Both the position numbers and the translations under genes were made by a program. From Latrodectus hesperus (taxonomy: Eukaryota; Arthropoda; Arachnida; Araneae; Theridiidae), in NCBI GenBank assembly GCA_037975125.1, contig CM075853.1, positions 95,033,043 through 95,097,042 on the forward strand: DNA of 64,000 nucleotides, given 5' to 3'. Positions 1 to 20,164 of the stretch are shown here, piece after piece. Under the pieces are notes generated by a model. It saw only the letters and a list, made by a program, of their open reading frames with translations, was not told where the DNA came from and made no database searches. Within the stretch, counting starts at the first letter, position 1. Every line of letters begins with the position of its first letter.

Positions 1-2
1 CG

Positions 3-211
3 AAACGCAAAACTTTACGACAGTTTCGCAAACAGAAAAAAAAAGGTAAAGGCCCAACATCTATTATTGGACTGTTCTACCTCTTAAGACGTTTTGATGA
101 AAATGGACAATTTTGTGATCCCGTCTTAGCACTGAAATACACCTATCAAAGTTCTGTACCTCAGTCGTGGTTTCGCAAATTGATATTCCAAGGGATCAGT
201 ACACAAATGTG
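3..211 (+). CDS. Partial open frame / candidate exon, product unknown
   Basis: The third frame is open from the window edge for about 70 codons. It is basic at the start (KRKTLRQFRK), then has a stretch containing GLFYLLRRF and CDPVLALKYTYQ. The region is less AT-rich than what follows. It ends in one of two ways. TAA at 213-215 would follow ...QMW, or a consensus donor (GTG|GTAAGT) at 211/212 would splice it before that stop. No start codon lies in view, so the exon would begin left of the window. I do not recognise the family. It could also be a transposon-derived frame. Openness and composition are seen; coding status is inferred. Confidence 0.4.
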
Positions 212-215
212 GTAA

Positions 216-9717
<9,502 letters not shown>

Positions 9718-9727
9718 CATATATATG

Positions 9728-9793
<66 letters not shown>
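9718..9793. repeat. (TA)n microsatellite
   Basis: A TA tract with imperfect GTATGTA units at its left end. It is the first of two TA tracts separated by only about 185 bp of non-repetitive sequence. Confidence 0.95.
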
Positions 9794-9795
<2 letters not shown>

Positions 9796-9978
9796 AGTGT
9801 AATTATTCAAACTAGTGACACTGTTTGCATGACATTGATAAAAGGACTTTCCGTCGCTTGTTAAAGCTGAACAATTCAGAATGGAACGTCCCAAACTCAG
9901 TTGACTGTCATTGCATTTCAGCTTCTTGTTTGAGATTAGTGTCAAAGAGAATTCCGCGTTTTCTTCTTTGTGATACAG

Positions 9979-9979
<1 letters not shown>

Positions 9980-10064
<85 letters not shown>
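9980..10064. repeat. (AT)n microsatellite
   Basis: The second tract of the pair, an uninterrupted AT dinucleotide run. Confidence 0.95.
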
Positions 10065-10066
<2 letters not shown>

Positions 10067-11099
10067 CTCTTTATCGGTCAAATATTTTTCATGAAATAAA
10101 ATTTCGGTGGATGTTCAGAATGATATTAAGCAGTTTGCGCTGTTAAACTATTCATTATACGGTGTCAAATGTAGTGAGTAATATTTTCTACTTTAAACTT
10201 TGAATATGAATATCAAACATATTTCTTAACAATTCAAAGATTAAAAAATAACGTTATATTATATTTTGAATTATTAATTCGTATGCATTTAATACATTAA
10301 ATTAAAATCACGTGAAGTTTATATAAGGTCTTCTTCAAATAGACACACAGCGCATTTTCTACGTTACAATTGCAAATAAACTATAAAGCTTTGGGTACTT
10401 CGATGAAGAGATATCAAGTTGATATACTAAAATATCTATTTTTATTATGACAGAACAATATAGTTTTGATATACGTACATACAACGAGGTTTTATTCGGA
10501 TAAAGTGTAAAAATAACTCTTACTATAAGCTTTCAAAATTTGTTTTTTTTTTTTAAGTGGAACTTTTAAGAAATTCATATTTCTTGTTAAACATGTTATT
10601 TAGTCATTGTTTATTAAAAAATTGTTTTTGATGGGCCGCAAGTGCAGTAATACTTGTTTACTTTATTTACAATAATTTAGAAACACTATAGGTAACCTCG
10701 TGAAGAAAGGAATCGTTTTAGTGGTCAAATGGTGGCAAATTCGATAGCTGATCAAATCGTAATCTTTTTTTTTTTTTTTTTTTTTTGGCAGACTTTGCCT
10801 ATTAAAAGCTTCGTGGGATAAAATCTTTTCCACAGGTATAGTAAAGTGTATCGAGAGAAAAATATACCAACTTAGGTATAGAACAGTTAAAGACAAGGTT
10901 TAGGAATTTTTGTCACCATAAATGGTTAGTTTATGACTTTTTGAATAGTTTATATGACCTAATAAATATTTTATGTATTTAATAGTAATATTATAATTAA
11001 CTATAATAACTAAAAATAATCTAATAGTTAACAGTTAATAATATAAGGTGATATGAATTTCACTTCATTATCTTCATTCTTTCTCTCTGCAACAGTTAT
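10065..11099. other. AT-rich stretch, nothing recognised
   Basis: Only a poly-T run at about 10,765-10,786 stands out. No exon could be supported. Confidence 0.5.
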
Positions 11100-12620
11100 T
11101 AGAAACTGGAACTCTGGAACTTGAACTACTTGAATTATTGTAGAATAAATGTTTCATTTGATTATTGAATAAAGTAGTTGATATGTTTAACATCATTAAT
11201 ATCCATGATTGTATCTACTTAAAAACTCTACTCCATATTGCTGAATTATTTTTTACAGATATTATATAATCTTGCATACTTATACTAGAATTGTGATGTA
11301 ATTATGTAATCATTATAATTCTAAAAAGTCTGAAATATCATTCTTAATAATTTAAATATTGTTAGCATTTGAAAATGAATAAAATGACATGTTTATAATA
11401 TCGCTGATGTTTATGAATTTATCTATTTAAAAAATACTACTATACTCCAAAAAATTTGAATCATGGATATTATATTAACTACTACTTTTAAATCATGGAT
11501 ATTATATTACTTTGCAATAATGTTATTGCTCTAGTTACTGCATAAAGTTATCAGAGCCCTAGAACTCTGATAAAGTTATAATAAATTACTGCATAAAGTT
11601 ATCAGAGTCCTAAAACTCTGATAAAGTTATAATAAGTTTCTGCATAAAGTTATCAGAGACCTAGAACCCTGATAAAGTTATAATAAGTTTCTGCATAAAG
11701 TTATCAGAGTCCTAGAACCCTGATAAAGTTATAATAAGTTTTTGCCTAAAGTCATCAGAGTCCTAGAACTCTGATAAAGTTATAATAAGTTTTTACACAA
11801 AGTCATCAGAGTCCTAGAACTTTGATAACTTTATGCAGTAACTAGAGCACTCGAAAATGTTTTCATTTTATTATTTCGTTTAGTATATTTTTAAATATTT
11901 TTCCTTAATTTGGATACTGTTATCACCTGAAAAATGAATAAAATGACTGAAATGATCTCTGATGTCTATGTATTCATATTATGGAAAAATATTTTTCTTT
12001 TAGATTTATAATTCTAAGACATTACATATACCTACACTTACTTTTCTTTCCTTGAAATTTGTTAATTTTACATAGTAGTTATGCACAGAATAAACTTAAG
12101 TATGTTCTTTAAAGTTTAAATATAGCTACCATTTAAGGAATGAATAGAATGATGGGCGTATATAATATAACTGTGATACCATTTATTAATTTGATGTAAA
12201 ATACTGCTATATTTCACAGAATTCAATATCGCAGGTAGTATATAAGATTAAATTACTTTGTGCTCCAAAACTTAAATAACTTTGTATAATATAACTGTTG
12301 ATTTCAAAAATGTTTTTAATTATTTAAATATATTAAAAGCATTTAAAAAAGGAATAACACCTCTAATGTCCATAAATACATCTTATATAAAATGCATCTT
12401 TTTTATAGAAGGATATTTCATAAATATTATATAAATCTGTAAAAAGTGTTGTTTTCCAGAAGTTTAATAATTTTATAAATGTTTCACAAAGTTCTTTAAT
12501 ATTTTTAATAGCATTAATATCAATAGCATTTCCTGAATAAATAAAATAACTGATATGTCTAATGCCAGCTTTGTATATTTCCCTATTTTAAAGCTGTTAT
12601 TATTATTAAAGTTATTAAAA
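11100..12620. repeat. Degenerate ~200-bp tandem array
   Basis: A recurring block (AGCATTTG-like word, then AATGAATAAAATGA, then a TGATGTCTATG-like word, then TATTTA and a ACTCTACT/ATACTGCTATATT word) begins near 11,155, 11,366, 11,933, 12,129, 12,339 and 12,526. Spacing is about 190-210 bp. The one large gap is explained by the 323-bp insertion at 11,527-11,849; subtracting it leaves about 244 bp. The copies are strongly diverged, so this is an old satellite-like array. Unit boundaries are approximate. Confidence 0.6.
11527..11849. mobile_element. TIR-bounded element made of 51-bp hairpin units
   Basis: The ends are inverted repeats of about 28 bp starting TGCTCTAGTTACTGCATAAA (11,527-11,556 against 11,820-11,849). 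Inside, six copies of a unit repeat with exact 51-bp spacing (CATAAAG word at 11,541, 11,592, 11,643, 11,694, 11,745 and 11,796). Each unit carries a 9-bp stem TTATCAGAG / CTCTGATAA around TCCTAGAA. There is no coding capacity. It looks like a non-autonomous foldback or MITE-type element with internal tandem expansion, inserted in the older ~200-bp array. No clear target duplication was seen. Confidence 0.8.
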
Positions 12621-12899
12621 TAATTAAAAATGCTTCGTATCCTAAAGGATAATTTTATGTTTCCGAAACCTTAAATATGTGTTTCAATAATTTAAATCTA
12701 TTCTTTGTTTTAAGCCCTTTTTTTAAGAAACATATGGTAGAAACTTTTTATTTCCTAAAAGATGCCCATATTCAGTTTAAACTGAGTTTATTAAACGCAA
12801 GATATTTATTTAATCAAACAAAATAAATCTTTCCCATGAATTTAACAATAATTAAAGGTATTTCCCCAGTTTTTTTTTAAAAATTTTTTTAAATGCCTC

Positions 12900-13310
12900 C
12901 TAGAATGTTCCAGCAGCCGCTGAATCGATAGCGAAAGTGTTTTATTGCGGGAGCGAGTACTGCAGGAAGGATGAGTGTGCAGAAGCAGAGAAAAACGAGG
13001 ACTTACCCCATGATCACTTCCGCGTCTTCTTCTTGTTGTTGCCCCCAAGGACACGACTTCGCTCTCAGCTGAACGCCGGATCGGCTCTGACTCCAAGATG
13101 ACAGCCGAGGAGAAGCGACCTACATTTCGACGACAACATCTACATAAAACAACCCGATTTCCACCGTTTTCTTTTCTTTCTGGCCCACCGGCCACAACGC
13201 GGTTTCGTTTTTTAAACTCGCCACACCTTTTGGCCGATCTCTCACCCCTCGTCCCGCTGGACACGATTCCAGCCGTCCTTTTTTCTTACTCCCCGCAGGT
13301 TGCTATGACA
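12900..13310 (-). promoter_or_regulatory. GC/CpG-rich island, possible promoter and first exon
   Basis: An abrupt rise in G+C and CpG in an otherwise AT-rich region. On the minus strand it contains a strong splice donor, GGG|GTAAGT, at 13,007/13,006, preceded two bases upstream by an ATG (13,011-13,009). This would suit a 5'UTR plus very short first coding exon of a minus-strand gene. Open frames exist on both strands (12,842-13,264 minus; 13,098-13,397 plus), but both are compositionally biased and show no known domain. No downstream exon could be linked. It might instead be an old repeat. Confidence 0.3.
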
Positions 13311-13491
13311 CTTTTACAGAATCTCGACCATGCAGGTTGGAATGTCTCTTTCAATGTACCAGAATATATAGCACTTGAACATGCAGGACAGCAATAAGTT
13401 ATAGATTACAAATCAGGTCAATATTTAATATTATATACCATAAAACCAAGCTCAAGATATATAACGATCATTTTAATGGAATATATATATA

Positions 13492-14235
13492 CAAGTAACC
13501 CTCCTATAATACGGTATCTTATAACACGGTTTCGCTATAACAGGATTCGTAAATTGCGGGAAAATTCCTACAACACGTCATCCTATAACACGGTTTTGTT
13601 CCAATGTTAGAGCTTGTTATCGGTCGGCGGAAACATGTTCACTCCTTACTTCTTTTCTAGGTTAGCTAGATTTTGTAGGTTTAGTTAAGAATTTAACATT
13701 AAAAGAATTACAAGAAGGCCTATGCTTAGCGGAAAATCTCAAGTCATTTTTCTTGAAAACAGACCCTTCCACGGAAAGAAGTCGCAAATTCAAAGGGAGC
13801 TGCAGATTTGTTTAACTCCATACCGCGAAATTTACAATGACCTAGTAAGAACTAGTCAGAAAAGTTCGATTACATATTTTTTGAGAGGGGAAAACATACA
13901 AAAACTTTAAATAGAGAAAAAAGTTCTGAAAGTGAAGGCGATATCGTTCCACCCAAAAAACATTCTCGGTTGATTGTACTGAGCAGTGACGACGAATAAA
14001 TTCATTAAATTAGGGTTGCGTTGGATAAAAATATTTTTTTTCTTACTTTGTGTTGGATATACATTTATTAATAAAAATTAAGTTGTTTATATCGAATTTA
14101 AAAAAACATTTGTTTTTAATAAGTTTTTGAAACGTAACCCCCTTTTTGTACTAGTTCTGGGTCTCATACAACACGATTTCACACAACACGGCATTTTCTA
14201 GGAACCTAACTACCGTGTTATAGGAGGGTTACCTG
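13492..14235 (+). mobile_element. Tigger/pogo-like DNA transposon, internally deleted
   Basis: The terminal inverted repeats begin CARGTAACCCTCCTATAA. The left TIR starts at 13,492, the right TIR ends at 14,235, and about 25 bp match with few mismatches. TA target duplications flank it (13,490-13,491 and 14,236-14,237). TA duplication and CAG-type ends are typical of the Tc1/mariner-Tigger group. At 744 bp it is too short for a full transposase and keeps only the C-terminal part. An (AT)n tract abuts its right end. Confidence 0.85.
13705..13999 (+). pseudogene. Tigger transposase C-terminal remnant
   Basis: Reading from 13,705 gives LAENLKSFFLKTDPSTERSR. After a frame change near 13,795 come RELQICLTPYREIYNDLVRT and SSITYFL. 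Past a stop at about 13,909, a last segment (SESEGDIVPPKK, then LIVLSSDDE) ends at TAA 13,997-13,999. The order and acidic end fit the C-terminal tail of Tigger/CENP-B-like transposases, downstream of the DDE core, which is absent here. At least one frameshift and one internal stop make it non-functional. Family assignment is from pattern memory plus the flanking TIRs. Confidence 0.7.
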
Positions 14236-14338
<103 letters not shown>

Positions 14339-14497
14339 AACTATTATAATTACGGCATACCAAAAAAATATAGTTATGTGGCAATGTATTGCATTAAATT
14401 ACAATCTCCAAATGCAAAATTATCTCTTAGACGACACACTTTCAATATAACTGTAGAGTAGTAAATAAAGAATCAGCTCTTGATAAGTTACATTATA

Positions 14498-14989
14498 CAG
14501 AAATCCTACCTATAGCAAGGTATATTAGTTCCGCATTATAGGAAAACGCGTTGTACGAGCATTCTTAAAAAAACGCACTAGTATGACCTAGTACAACGCG
14601 TTATATATAAATGATTCACGTTTAATTTTTCTCGTTTAAGGGGGTTTAAATTGAATATTAAGGAAAAACTATATTGTGAACGAAATGTAGGCGTTTTATT
14701 AAAATCAAACTGAGAACATTTTAAATGAAAATTTTTTACATATGTGACTAAAAACAATTAATTTCAAATAAATAAATTACTCCAAAAACACAAATTTAAT
14801 AAAATTATTTTATAAGAACACAATGTGCAACCGTACTGATTAGGAACTCTGAACAAATTCTTATAAATTTTCCTGTACAGAAATATTATGTGAGGAATAT
14901 CTGCTTTGTATGGAGGAAAAACGCGTGTTATACGAGGGAGATGAAATCGCGTTATAAGAGTACTGTGTTATCGGGGGAGGGGATTCTTG
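14498..14989. mobile_element. Diverged Tigger-like MITE
   Basis: Imperfect terminal inverted repeats (left CAGAAATCCTACC, right end reading inward CAAGAATCCCCTCC) are flanked by TA at 14,496-14,497 and 14,990-14,991. The interior holds AACGCGTTGTACGAG words and an inverted copy GTACAACGCG, resembling the CGCGTTATACGAG ends of pogo/Tigger elements. No coding frame. At 492 bp it lies only about 260 bp from the element at 13,492. Confidence 0.55.
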
Positions 14990-15775
14990 TATACACCACA
15001 TCAAATGCAAACTCCATAAGTATAGGACCACTTTAACTTAACTACAGATTGTTCTCATAACAACAGAATAATTTGTAGGAAAATCAAGTTGATACATATT
15101 GTGTAACATAAAATTACAAGCTTCATAAATATATGATCCCACCAAAGGAAGCACAAATTGTTTTAATCTTTAAAAATAAAACTCTTATTCTGTTCACCAA
15201 ATTTTTGTTCGGTGTTCCAATTCCTGAATAGAAAATGATTACTTGGAGTGTTATGACACTTATCTCAGAATATCTATCCCAGGTCAACGTAGCACACAGC
15301 AAGCATTATTCTGATTACAGCATTTGGAATTAATTTATATCGTTAGTACCACTTCTATGAACACTCGATAATGCTTATACCACGATGCACAGCATTCTGG
15401 CTCTGTAGTTGCTTCAAAAACCAAATACCTGAGGTTTTTTTTAATCTCTTAAAAATTGTCATCTATGAATACCCGCTAGAAAGAATATGCGTATCGCCGG
15501 ATCTGCCTTTCTTTCTCTATCGATAGAAATGCACTAAAATACGGATGATGGGATGCCGAACGTCAATATTTAATGATTTCGTAACTAAAGGGAAATCTTA
15601 ATCGTTTCACACCTCATTCGATTTGTTTTTTTTAACTGATCTAGACGTAGCTGATCTAATTTCGTGGTTTAAAACACTATTTTGAAAAAAAAAACTTTAC
15701 GAAAGTAATTGTTTTTAAAAAGTAAGAGGTATCATTATTTTTTTAAATTATCATTTTACTTGAGCCAGGACCACT
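14990..15775. other. AT-rich stretch, nothing recognised
   Basis: No supported exon or repeat element. Confidence 0.5.
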
Positions 15776-15842
15776 TTACGAACGGGTCGTGGCTTCTAGT
15801 GGAAAAAAGTATTTTCCACTAGAAGCCACGACCCGTTCGTAA
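15776..15842. repeat. Perfect long hairpin (31-bp arms, 5-nt loop)
   Basis: The arms at 15,776-15,806 and 15,812-15,842 are exact reverse complements (arm begins TTACGAACGGGTCGTGGCTT), separated by AAGTA. The arms are much more GC-rich than their surroundings. Nothing nearby looks like a transposon body, so it may be a minimal foldback element, a palindromic insertion, or an assembly/sequencing foldback artefact. Confidence 0.95.
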
Positions 15843-17559
15843 CAAAATAATAGAAAATATGTAATCATATAGTATTATACAACATAACATTATAAGTTTC
15901 AGTTGTGTAATTGTCATTCTGAAAAACTGAATAAGAAAATATTCCAATAATAATTTGTTGGATATTTGGTTGTAATACAATATCATTCAGAATAAATTTT
16001 CAAAACAGATTTTGTAAATTTTATACATCTAGAGATGTATAAAAGTCTCAATCTAACACAACAAACACTAAAATTGTTTTAATCATAACAGTATTTTCGA
16101 AATTAAATAAGTAAATGATATTGTGCATAATAAAATTACAAGCTTTAAGCATATAATGATCAAACTTTCTACAAAAAACATGTTATAGTCATTTACATAA
16201 GTTTTTTATCGTTGAATTTCATTATTGAATTAGAGCTAACTTTGTCAGTCTATTAAATTTTTGTGAATATAAATATTTTCATAATATTGAAACTAAGTTG
16301 CAAATATTAAATGAGAAATAAATGTTAAAGTAAGTGATAGAGCATAAACTGAACTTTCATTAATCAGAAATTCTAATATAATAATTGAATCCAATAAACA
16401 AAAGCAATTGATATTTAAAAACATTATACGTATAATTTATCTACCACTCTATCGTCGCTATTTCCTATTTAGTTTCCAAGAGAATTATTTCTGACAAATT
16501 GTGGAGAGTTAGTTATTCTTCTAAGATGTTTTTTCTGACAAACACTTTTCTCTTTTCTTTTTTATTAGCAAAATTTGTGACTTTTGGATGCTTATATTTA
16601 CTTTGAGTTTTTAACACCATTTTTCAATGTTATCCATTTTCTATTGTAATTTTTGTATGGTATTGATGTATTATGATTTAGTAACAGTCACAGCATCATT
16701 TGCATAAATTTCAGCTATAGAATTAAGGTTTTCTCTTTCAATGAGTATGAAATGTTGAATACAGTGTTGTTTGATAAGGTAAATGCAAAAATTCTGTAAG
16801 ATGTGATGATTATTCTGAGAGAATATAATCCAAACAATTCTCCGGGTGCAAGATCAACCCACAACATCAATATCCTTTGATTGTTTTGAGCAATTTATTT
16901 TATAGAGGCGTGATTTTTTTAAATAAAAAAGTTTACCTTTTATGAATATTTTTTATTTCAAATTGATCATTACTAGGTTTAGTGCTTTTAACAAATTGAA
17001 GTTCCATGATTTTAGCACAAAAACTTCTTTGTTTTTTCACTGTAAACTATACTATTCAGATTATCAGGAGACGTAATAATAGTACAGTTCTCAAGTGAAC
17101 TTCAATTTATATAAGTTCAATTTAAATTAAATAAAGGCACCTTATTAAATGAGACTTAGTTTTGTAATTTTCTAAATTGAATTGTGTTTTATGTTTAAGA
17201 TTATTGACTTTTAATCCCAGTTTTCTATATAATTTTGTGCAATTTTTTTAATATTTTAATAGTAAATTTGTTTATTTCACTTTTAATTTCAGAATATGTT
17301 CCCTTGGAACATTTTTCTCATCCAGTTACTTGTTTGATAAAGTTCTTAATTACTTTCAGAAGTTGTACTGTATCTAGTGTAAATTGCTTATTGCATGTAG
17401 ATTTATTATAAAAATCACTTATAAAAGTAGCAATTTTTTTATTTCTCCTTTAGTAGTTTATTTACTAGTGAGATCAGCAAAATGTCTAACAATTGAGTTT
17501 TAAGAAAATCATGAAATAAATCCCAATGTATTACATTGATATTTTTTTTTTTTTTTTTC
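15843..17559. other. AT-rich stretch with one short palindrome
   Basis: It holds a 12-bp-arm palindrome (TTTTATACATCT, AG, AGATGTATAAAA) at 16,019-16,044 and a T-run at 17,542-17,558 that abuts the LINE remnant. No exon supported. Confidence 0.5.
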
Positions 17560-17879
17560 TTACGGTTTCCAATGACTGAAGATTGGAAATTGATCAAATG
17601 AAAGATGGATGATTACATCAATATTTAAGAGAAGAGAATATACAGCAATATTTAAGAGAGAACTGTAGCGAAAATCTCAAGGATATCTGGTCTATGGTTT
17701 AATATAGTTGGAACAGACGTGAGTTCCTTACAAACAAAAATATTTATATTATTTTTGTTGATTAATTCAAGAAGAGTTTTGCCATTTTTATTTGATTTAT
17801 TACACTCCAAGTCCATGTTTTTAGCATTTAGATCTTCTCTAATAAGGTTAGGTGATACATACAGTACTGTGATTTGCAA
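17560..17879 (-). pseudogene. Non-LTR retrotransposon endonuclease remnant
   Basis: The minus-strand frame 17,879-17,652 reads LNAKN, then NGKTLLELINKNNINIFV, then NHRPDILEIF. After a frameshift it continues IIHLSFDQFP. These match in order the conserved blocks of jockey/I-type LINE apurinic endonuclease domains (DFNAKH; NGKxL; RPDILDI; SSDHxP), with catalytic positions partly lost (DFNAKH has become DLNAKN, SDH has become FDQ). An A-run on the same strand (T-run 17,542-17,558) follows almost at once. The frame is broken. Upstream ORF1-like sequence may lie at 18,780-18,880 (minus) but is too eroded to call. Confidence 0.7.
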
Positions 17880-18179
17880 AGCAAATAAAAAAATCGTCAG
17901 TCCTTACAATAATTGTAGAACATGCAAGACCTTCATCACACTTTTAGTATTAATTAGTGACGTTTCCTAGTATCTTTTAGCTAATATTTTCATAGCATCT
18001 TTTGTTCTTAAATATCTATCGATTCAGTATATACGGTGATTCTAAATTGTTTTCACTAACATTCCTGTAAATATTTTTAACATATTTCCCCAGAAATGGC
18101 CATTACTAATCAATGGAAGCATTCGGATGGTGATCTTCGTAATTTAGAAGGAGTGACCAAGCACAGATAACCCCAATAG

Positions 18180-18345
18180 TTGACCTGCCACTCCAATATG
18201 TATCACTTTACTTGGAGTACATTGCGATCTCGACCTATTTAACGTTCCTTAGCTGCCTTTTAGTGAACGTGACAGATCTTCGGTTAATTCGGGATTCGAA
18301 CTCATGATAAAGATGACTTACCAGTCCACCTTTTCTTGAAATTCG
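18180..18345 (-). repeat. tRNA-like / SINE-like dispersed repeat remnant
   Basis: On the minus strand GAGTTCGAATCCC (18,303-18,291) is a good Pol III B box. The flanking sequence is GC-richer and looks like dispersed tRNA-derived repeats rather than a foldable tRNA. No clear A box or target duplication was found. Confidence 0.4.
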
Positions 18346-19910
18346 CCACAATTGTCTCAAGTGTTCGTGTCTGATGGGTTACCAGAATAATTTTTATTAA
18401 CATTCTCAACTAGATTAACAATGCTTTTTTTAAGTTATTGATGCAATCTTATAATTTATAGATTCAAGAAATAAAATTTTGTTTCTTTGCTGTTTTTCTT
18501 ATTTTCGCTTTATATTTGAGTTCTTATTGTGTTTTTCTGAAGACGTAATCATTTTTTTAAATTTTACTCCTTTCATTTGGTGTTATACTATTTACATCCA
18601 TTTCAGTATGAACTGAAATTATTTCAAAGCTATTTTCATTTGCTTACTTAATTTCATTTATCAGGATATTTTTAAAGGAAAAATTTCATAAAAATTGCTT
18701 ACTGTGAAAATTTGTTTTTCTTTGATTGGAGATTTATTTTGAATGTTGAAGTCAGAAGAATCATTATAACTCTTTGCAAAGATAAAAAATATGTTGCAAA
18801 TTTCATTAATTTTGAGAATTGACTTTTATTTTGCATACTTTTCATCATTACAGCTAATTTATCCATTTTATTTATAAGCTAGCTATCAAGGTTTTGATAC
18901 TTCTTGATAAATTACTAATAATTTTGACATCGCTATCAGAGAGACTCCATGAATGGGAATATTCTTGATGAATAGAAGTTTCCATAATTTTAAGTACTGA
19001 GTCAGCAGTATGAAAATTTTACAAGATGACTCACCTTTTTTATTTTAATAATATTTACTGACATTCTCAAAATAAAAAAAGAAAAGTTACTCCTGCGCAA
19101 ATTTACTTAATAAGTTGTTAGAAAACTCATTCAATAAAATTCAAATTAACAATTGACAAACTAATATAACAATATAAATCGCATTCGCAGTAAAGACATC
19201 GAACAATCCTTTTGGCTCATTTTTGAATTTGGTGAATTTTCGGAAGGTTTTATTATTCTTCTGGAAATCTAGAACTTTATTACGCCAGGAAAATAAAGAA
19301 TAATAAGGATACTTAGCAACTGTATTTTTACAACCCTAGTTAAATGTAATAATTACGTCAACTTGGCGGTATTTTTTAATCGCCACAAAATGTTAAAATA
19401 CTCCAGAAGTATTACACAGCATCTATATGCCAATAGATTAAAATAGATTTCACTATGTGCCAGTAGCAGAACTACTTTCTTCAATATAAGTCCAGATTCA
19501 GTTTTAGATCATATTAAATAACAAGAGAATAACGCTTCGCTTCTACTTTCTGCATGCACATATAACAGATTGAGTGTTAGGAAGTTCATTAGGTTTTCTC
19601 TCCTTTCAATCATAAATAAATTGATGAAAAATCACTCCGAGAGGAGAAACTCAATATATACTAAATACAATCACAACCACAGATTTCAAATGAATCTATT
19701 TCTTATGCACTAAGATGTATTGAATGTATTATGAAGTTTTTTTTCAAGTTTATGATCCAAAATTCCCTACTTTAATCAACATCTTAAAACACTGCATTGA
19801 TTTACTTAGCTCAACATTATTAAGTAGAATTTTTATACATTATATAAGAAAGATCAACCGACTAAAAGTTTTTTTATTGTGCAGAAATACTTCAAGTGGA
19901 AACATAACAG
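18346..19910. other. AT-rich stretch, possibly eroded LINE sequence
   Basis: No intact frame. Minus-strand fragments around 18,780-18,880 loosely resemble LINE ORF1, but I do not claim them. Confidence 0.4.
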
Positions 19911-20164
19911 GGCACAGGTGCCGTATAATCCATGATTCCAAATTCTGAATTTTTTTGGCAATGAAGAAATGGTGCCAAGATGATGTATTGTGACGAGAGC
20001 GATGACGTAAATACTAGGGTTACCGAAATAAAATTTTCTGCATAATTCTTTTAAGTATCCATATATATGACGTAATAAAAACAAGGTTGCCAGATACATG
20101 AGAAAACCGCCAAAAAAATCACCAATCTCAGAATTCGGCATCCTGGTTATACGGCATCTGTGCC
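19911..20164 (+). mobile_element. MITE, copy 1 (254 bp)
   Basis: The terminal inverted repeats are about 38 bp. The left end GGCACAGGTGCCGTATAATC is matched inverted at the right end, which reads inward GGCACAGATGCCGTATAACC. The interior contains GGGTTACCGAAATAAAATTT. It is non-coding; the 95-codon minus frame across it is chance. A second copy in opposite orientation lies at 23,313. The target duplication is unclear, so the superfamily is unassigned. Confidence 0.8.

Noticed and set aside
11527..11849. CRISPR-like array (regular 51-bp spacing with palindromes)
   Set aside because: No unique spacers: the whole unit repeats. The setting is eukaryotic, and the ends are inverted repeats.
12842..13397. 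Long frames on both strands of the CpG-rich island read as proteins
   Set aside because: Arg/Ser-rich on one strand and Pro/Leu-rich on the other, overlapping, with no known motif; openness follows from GC content.
19854..20141. 95-codon minus-strand frame
   Set aside because: It lies across a MITE with matching TIRs and a second copy that does not keep the frame.
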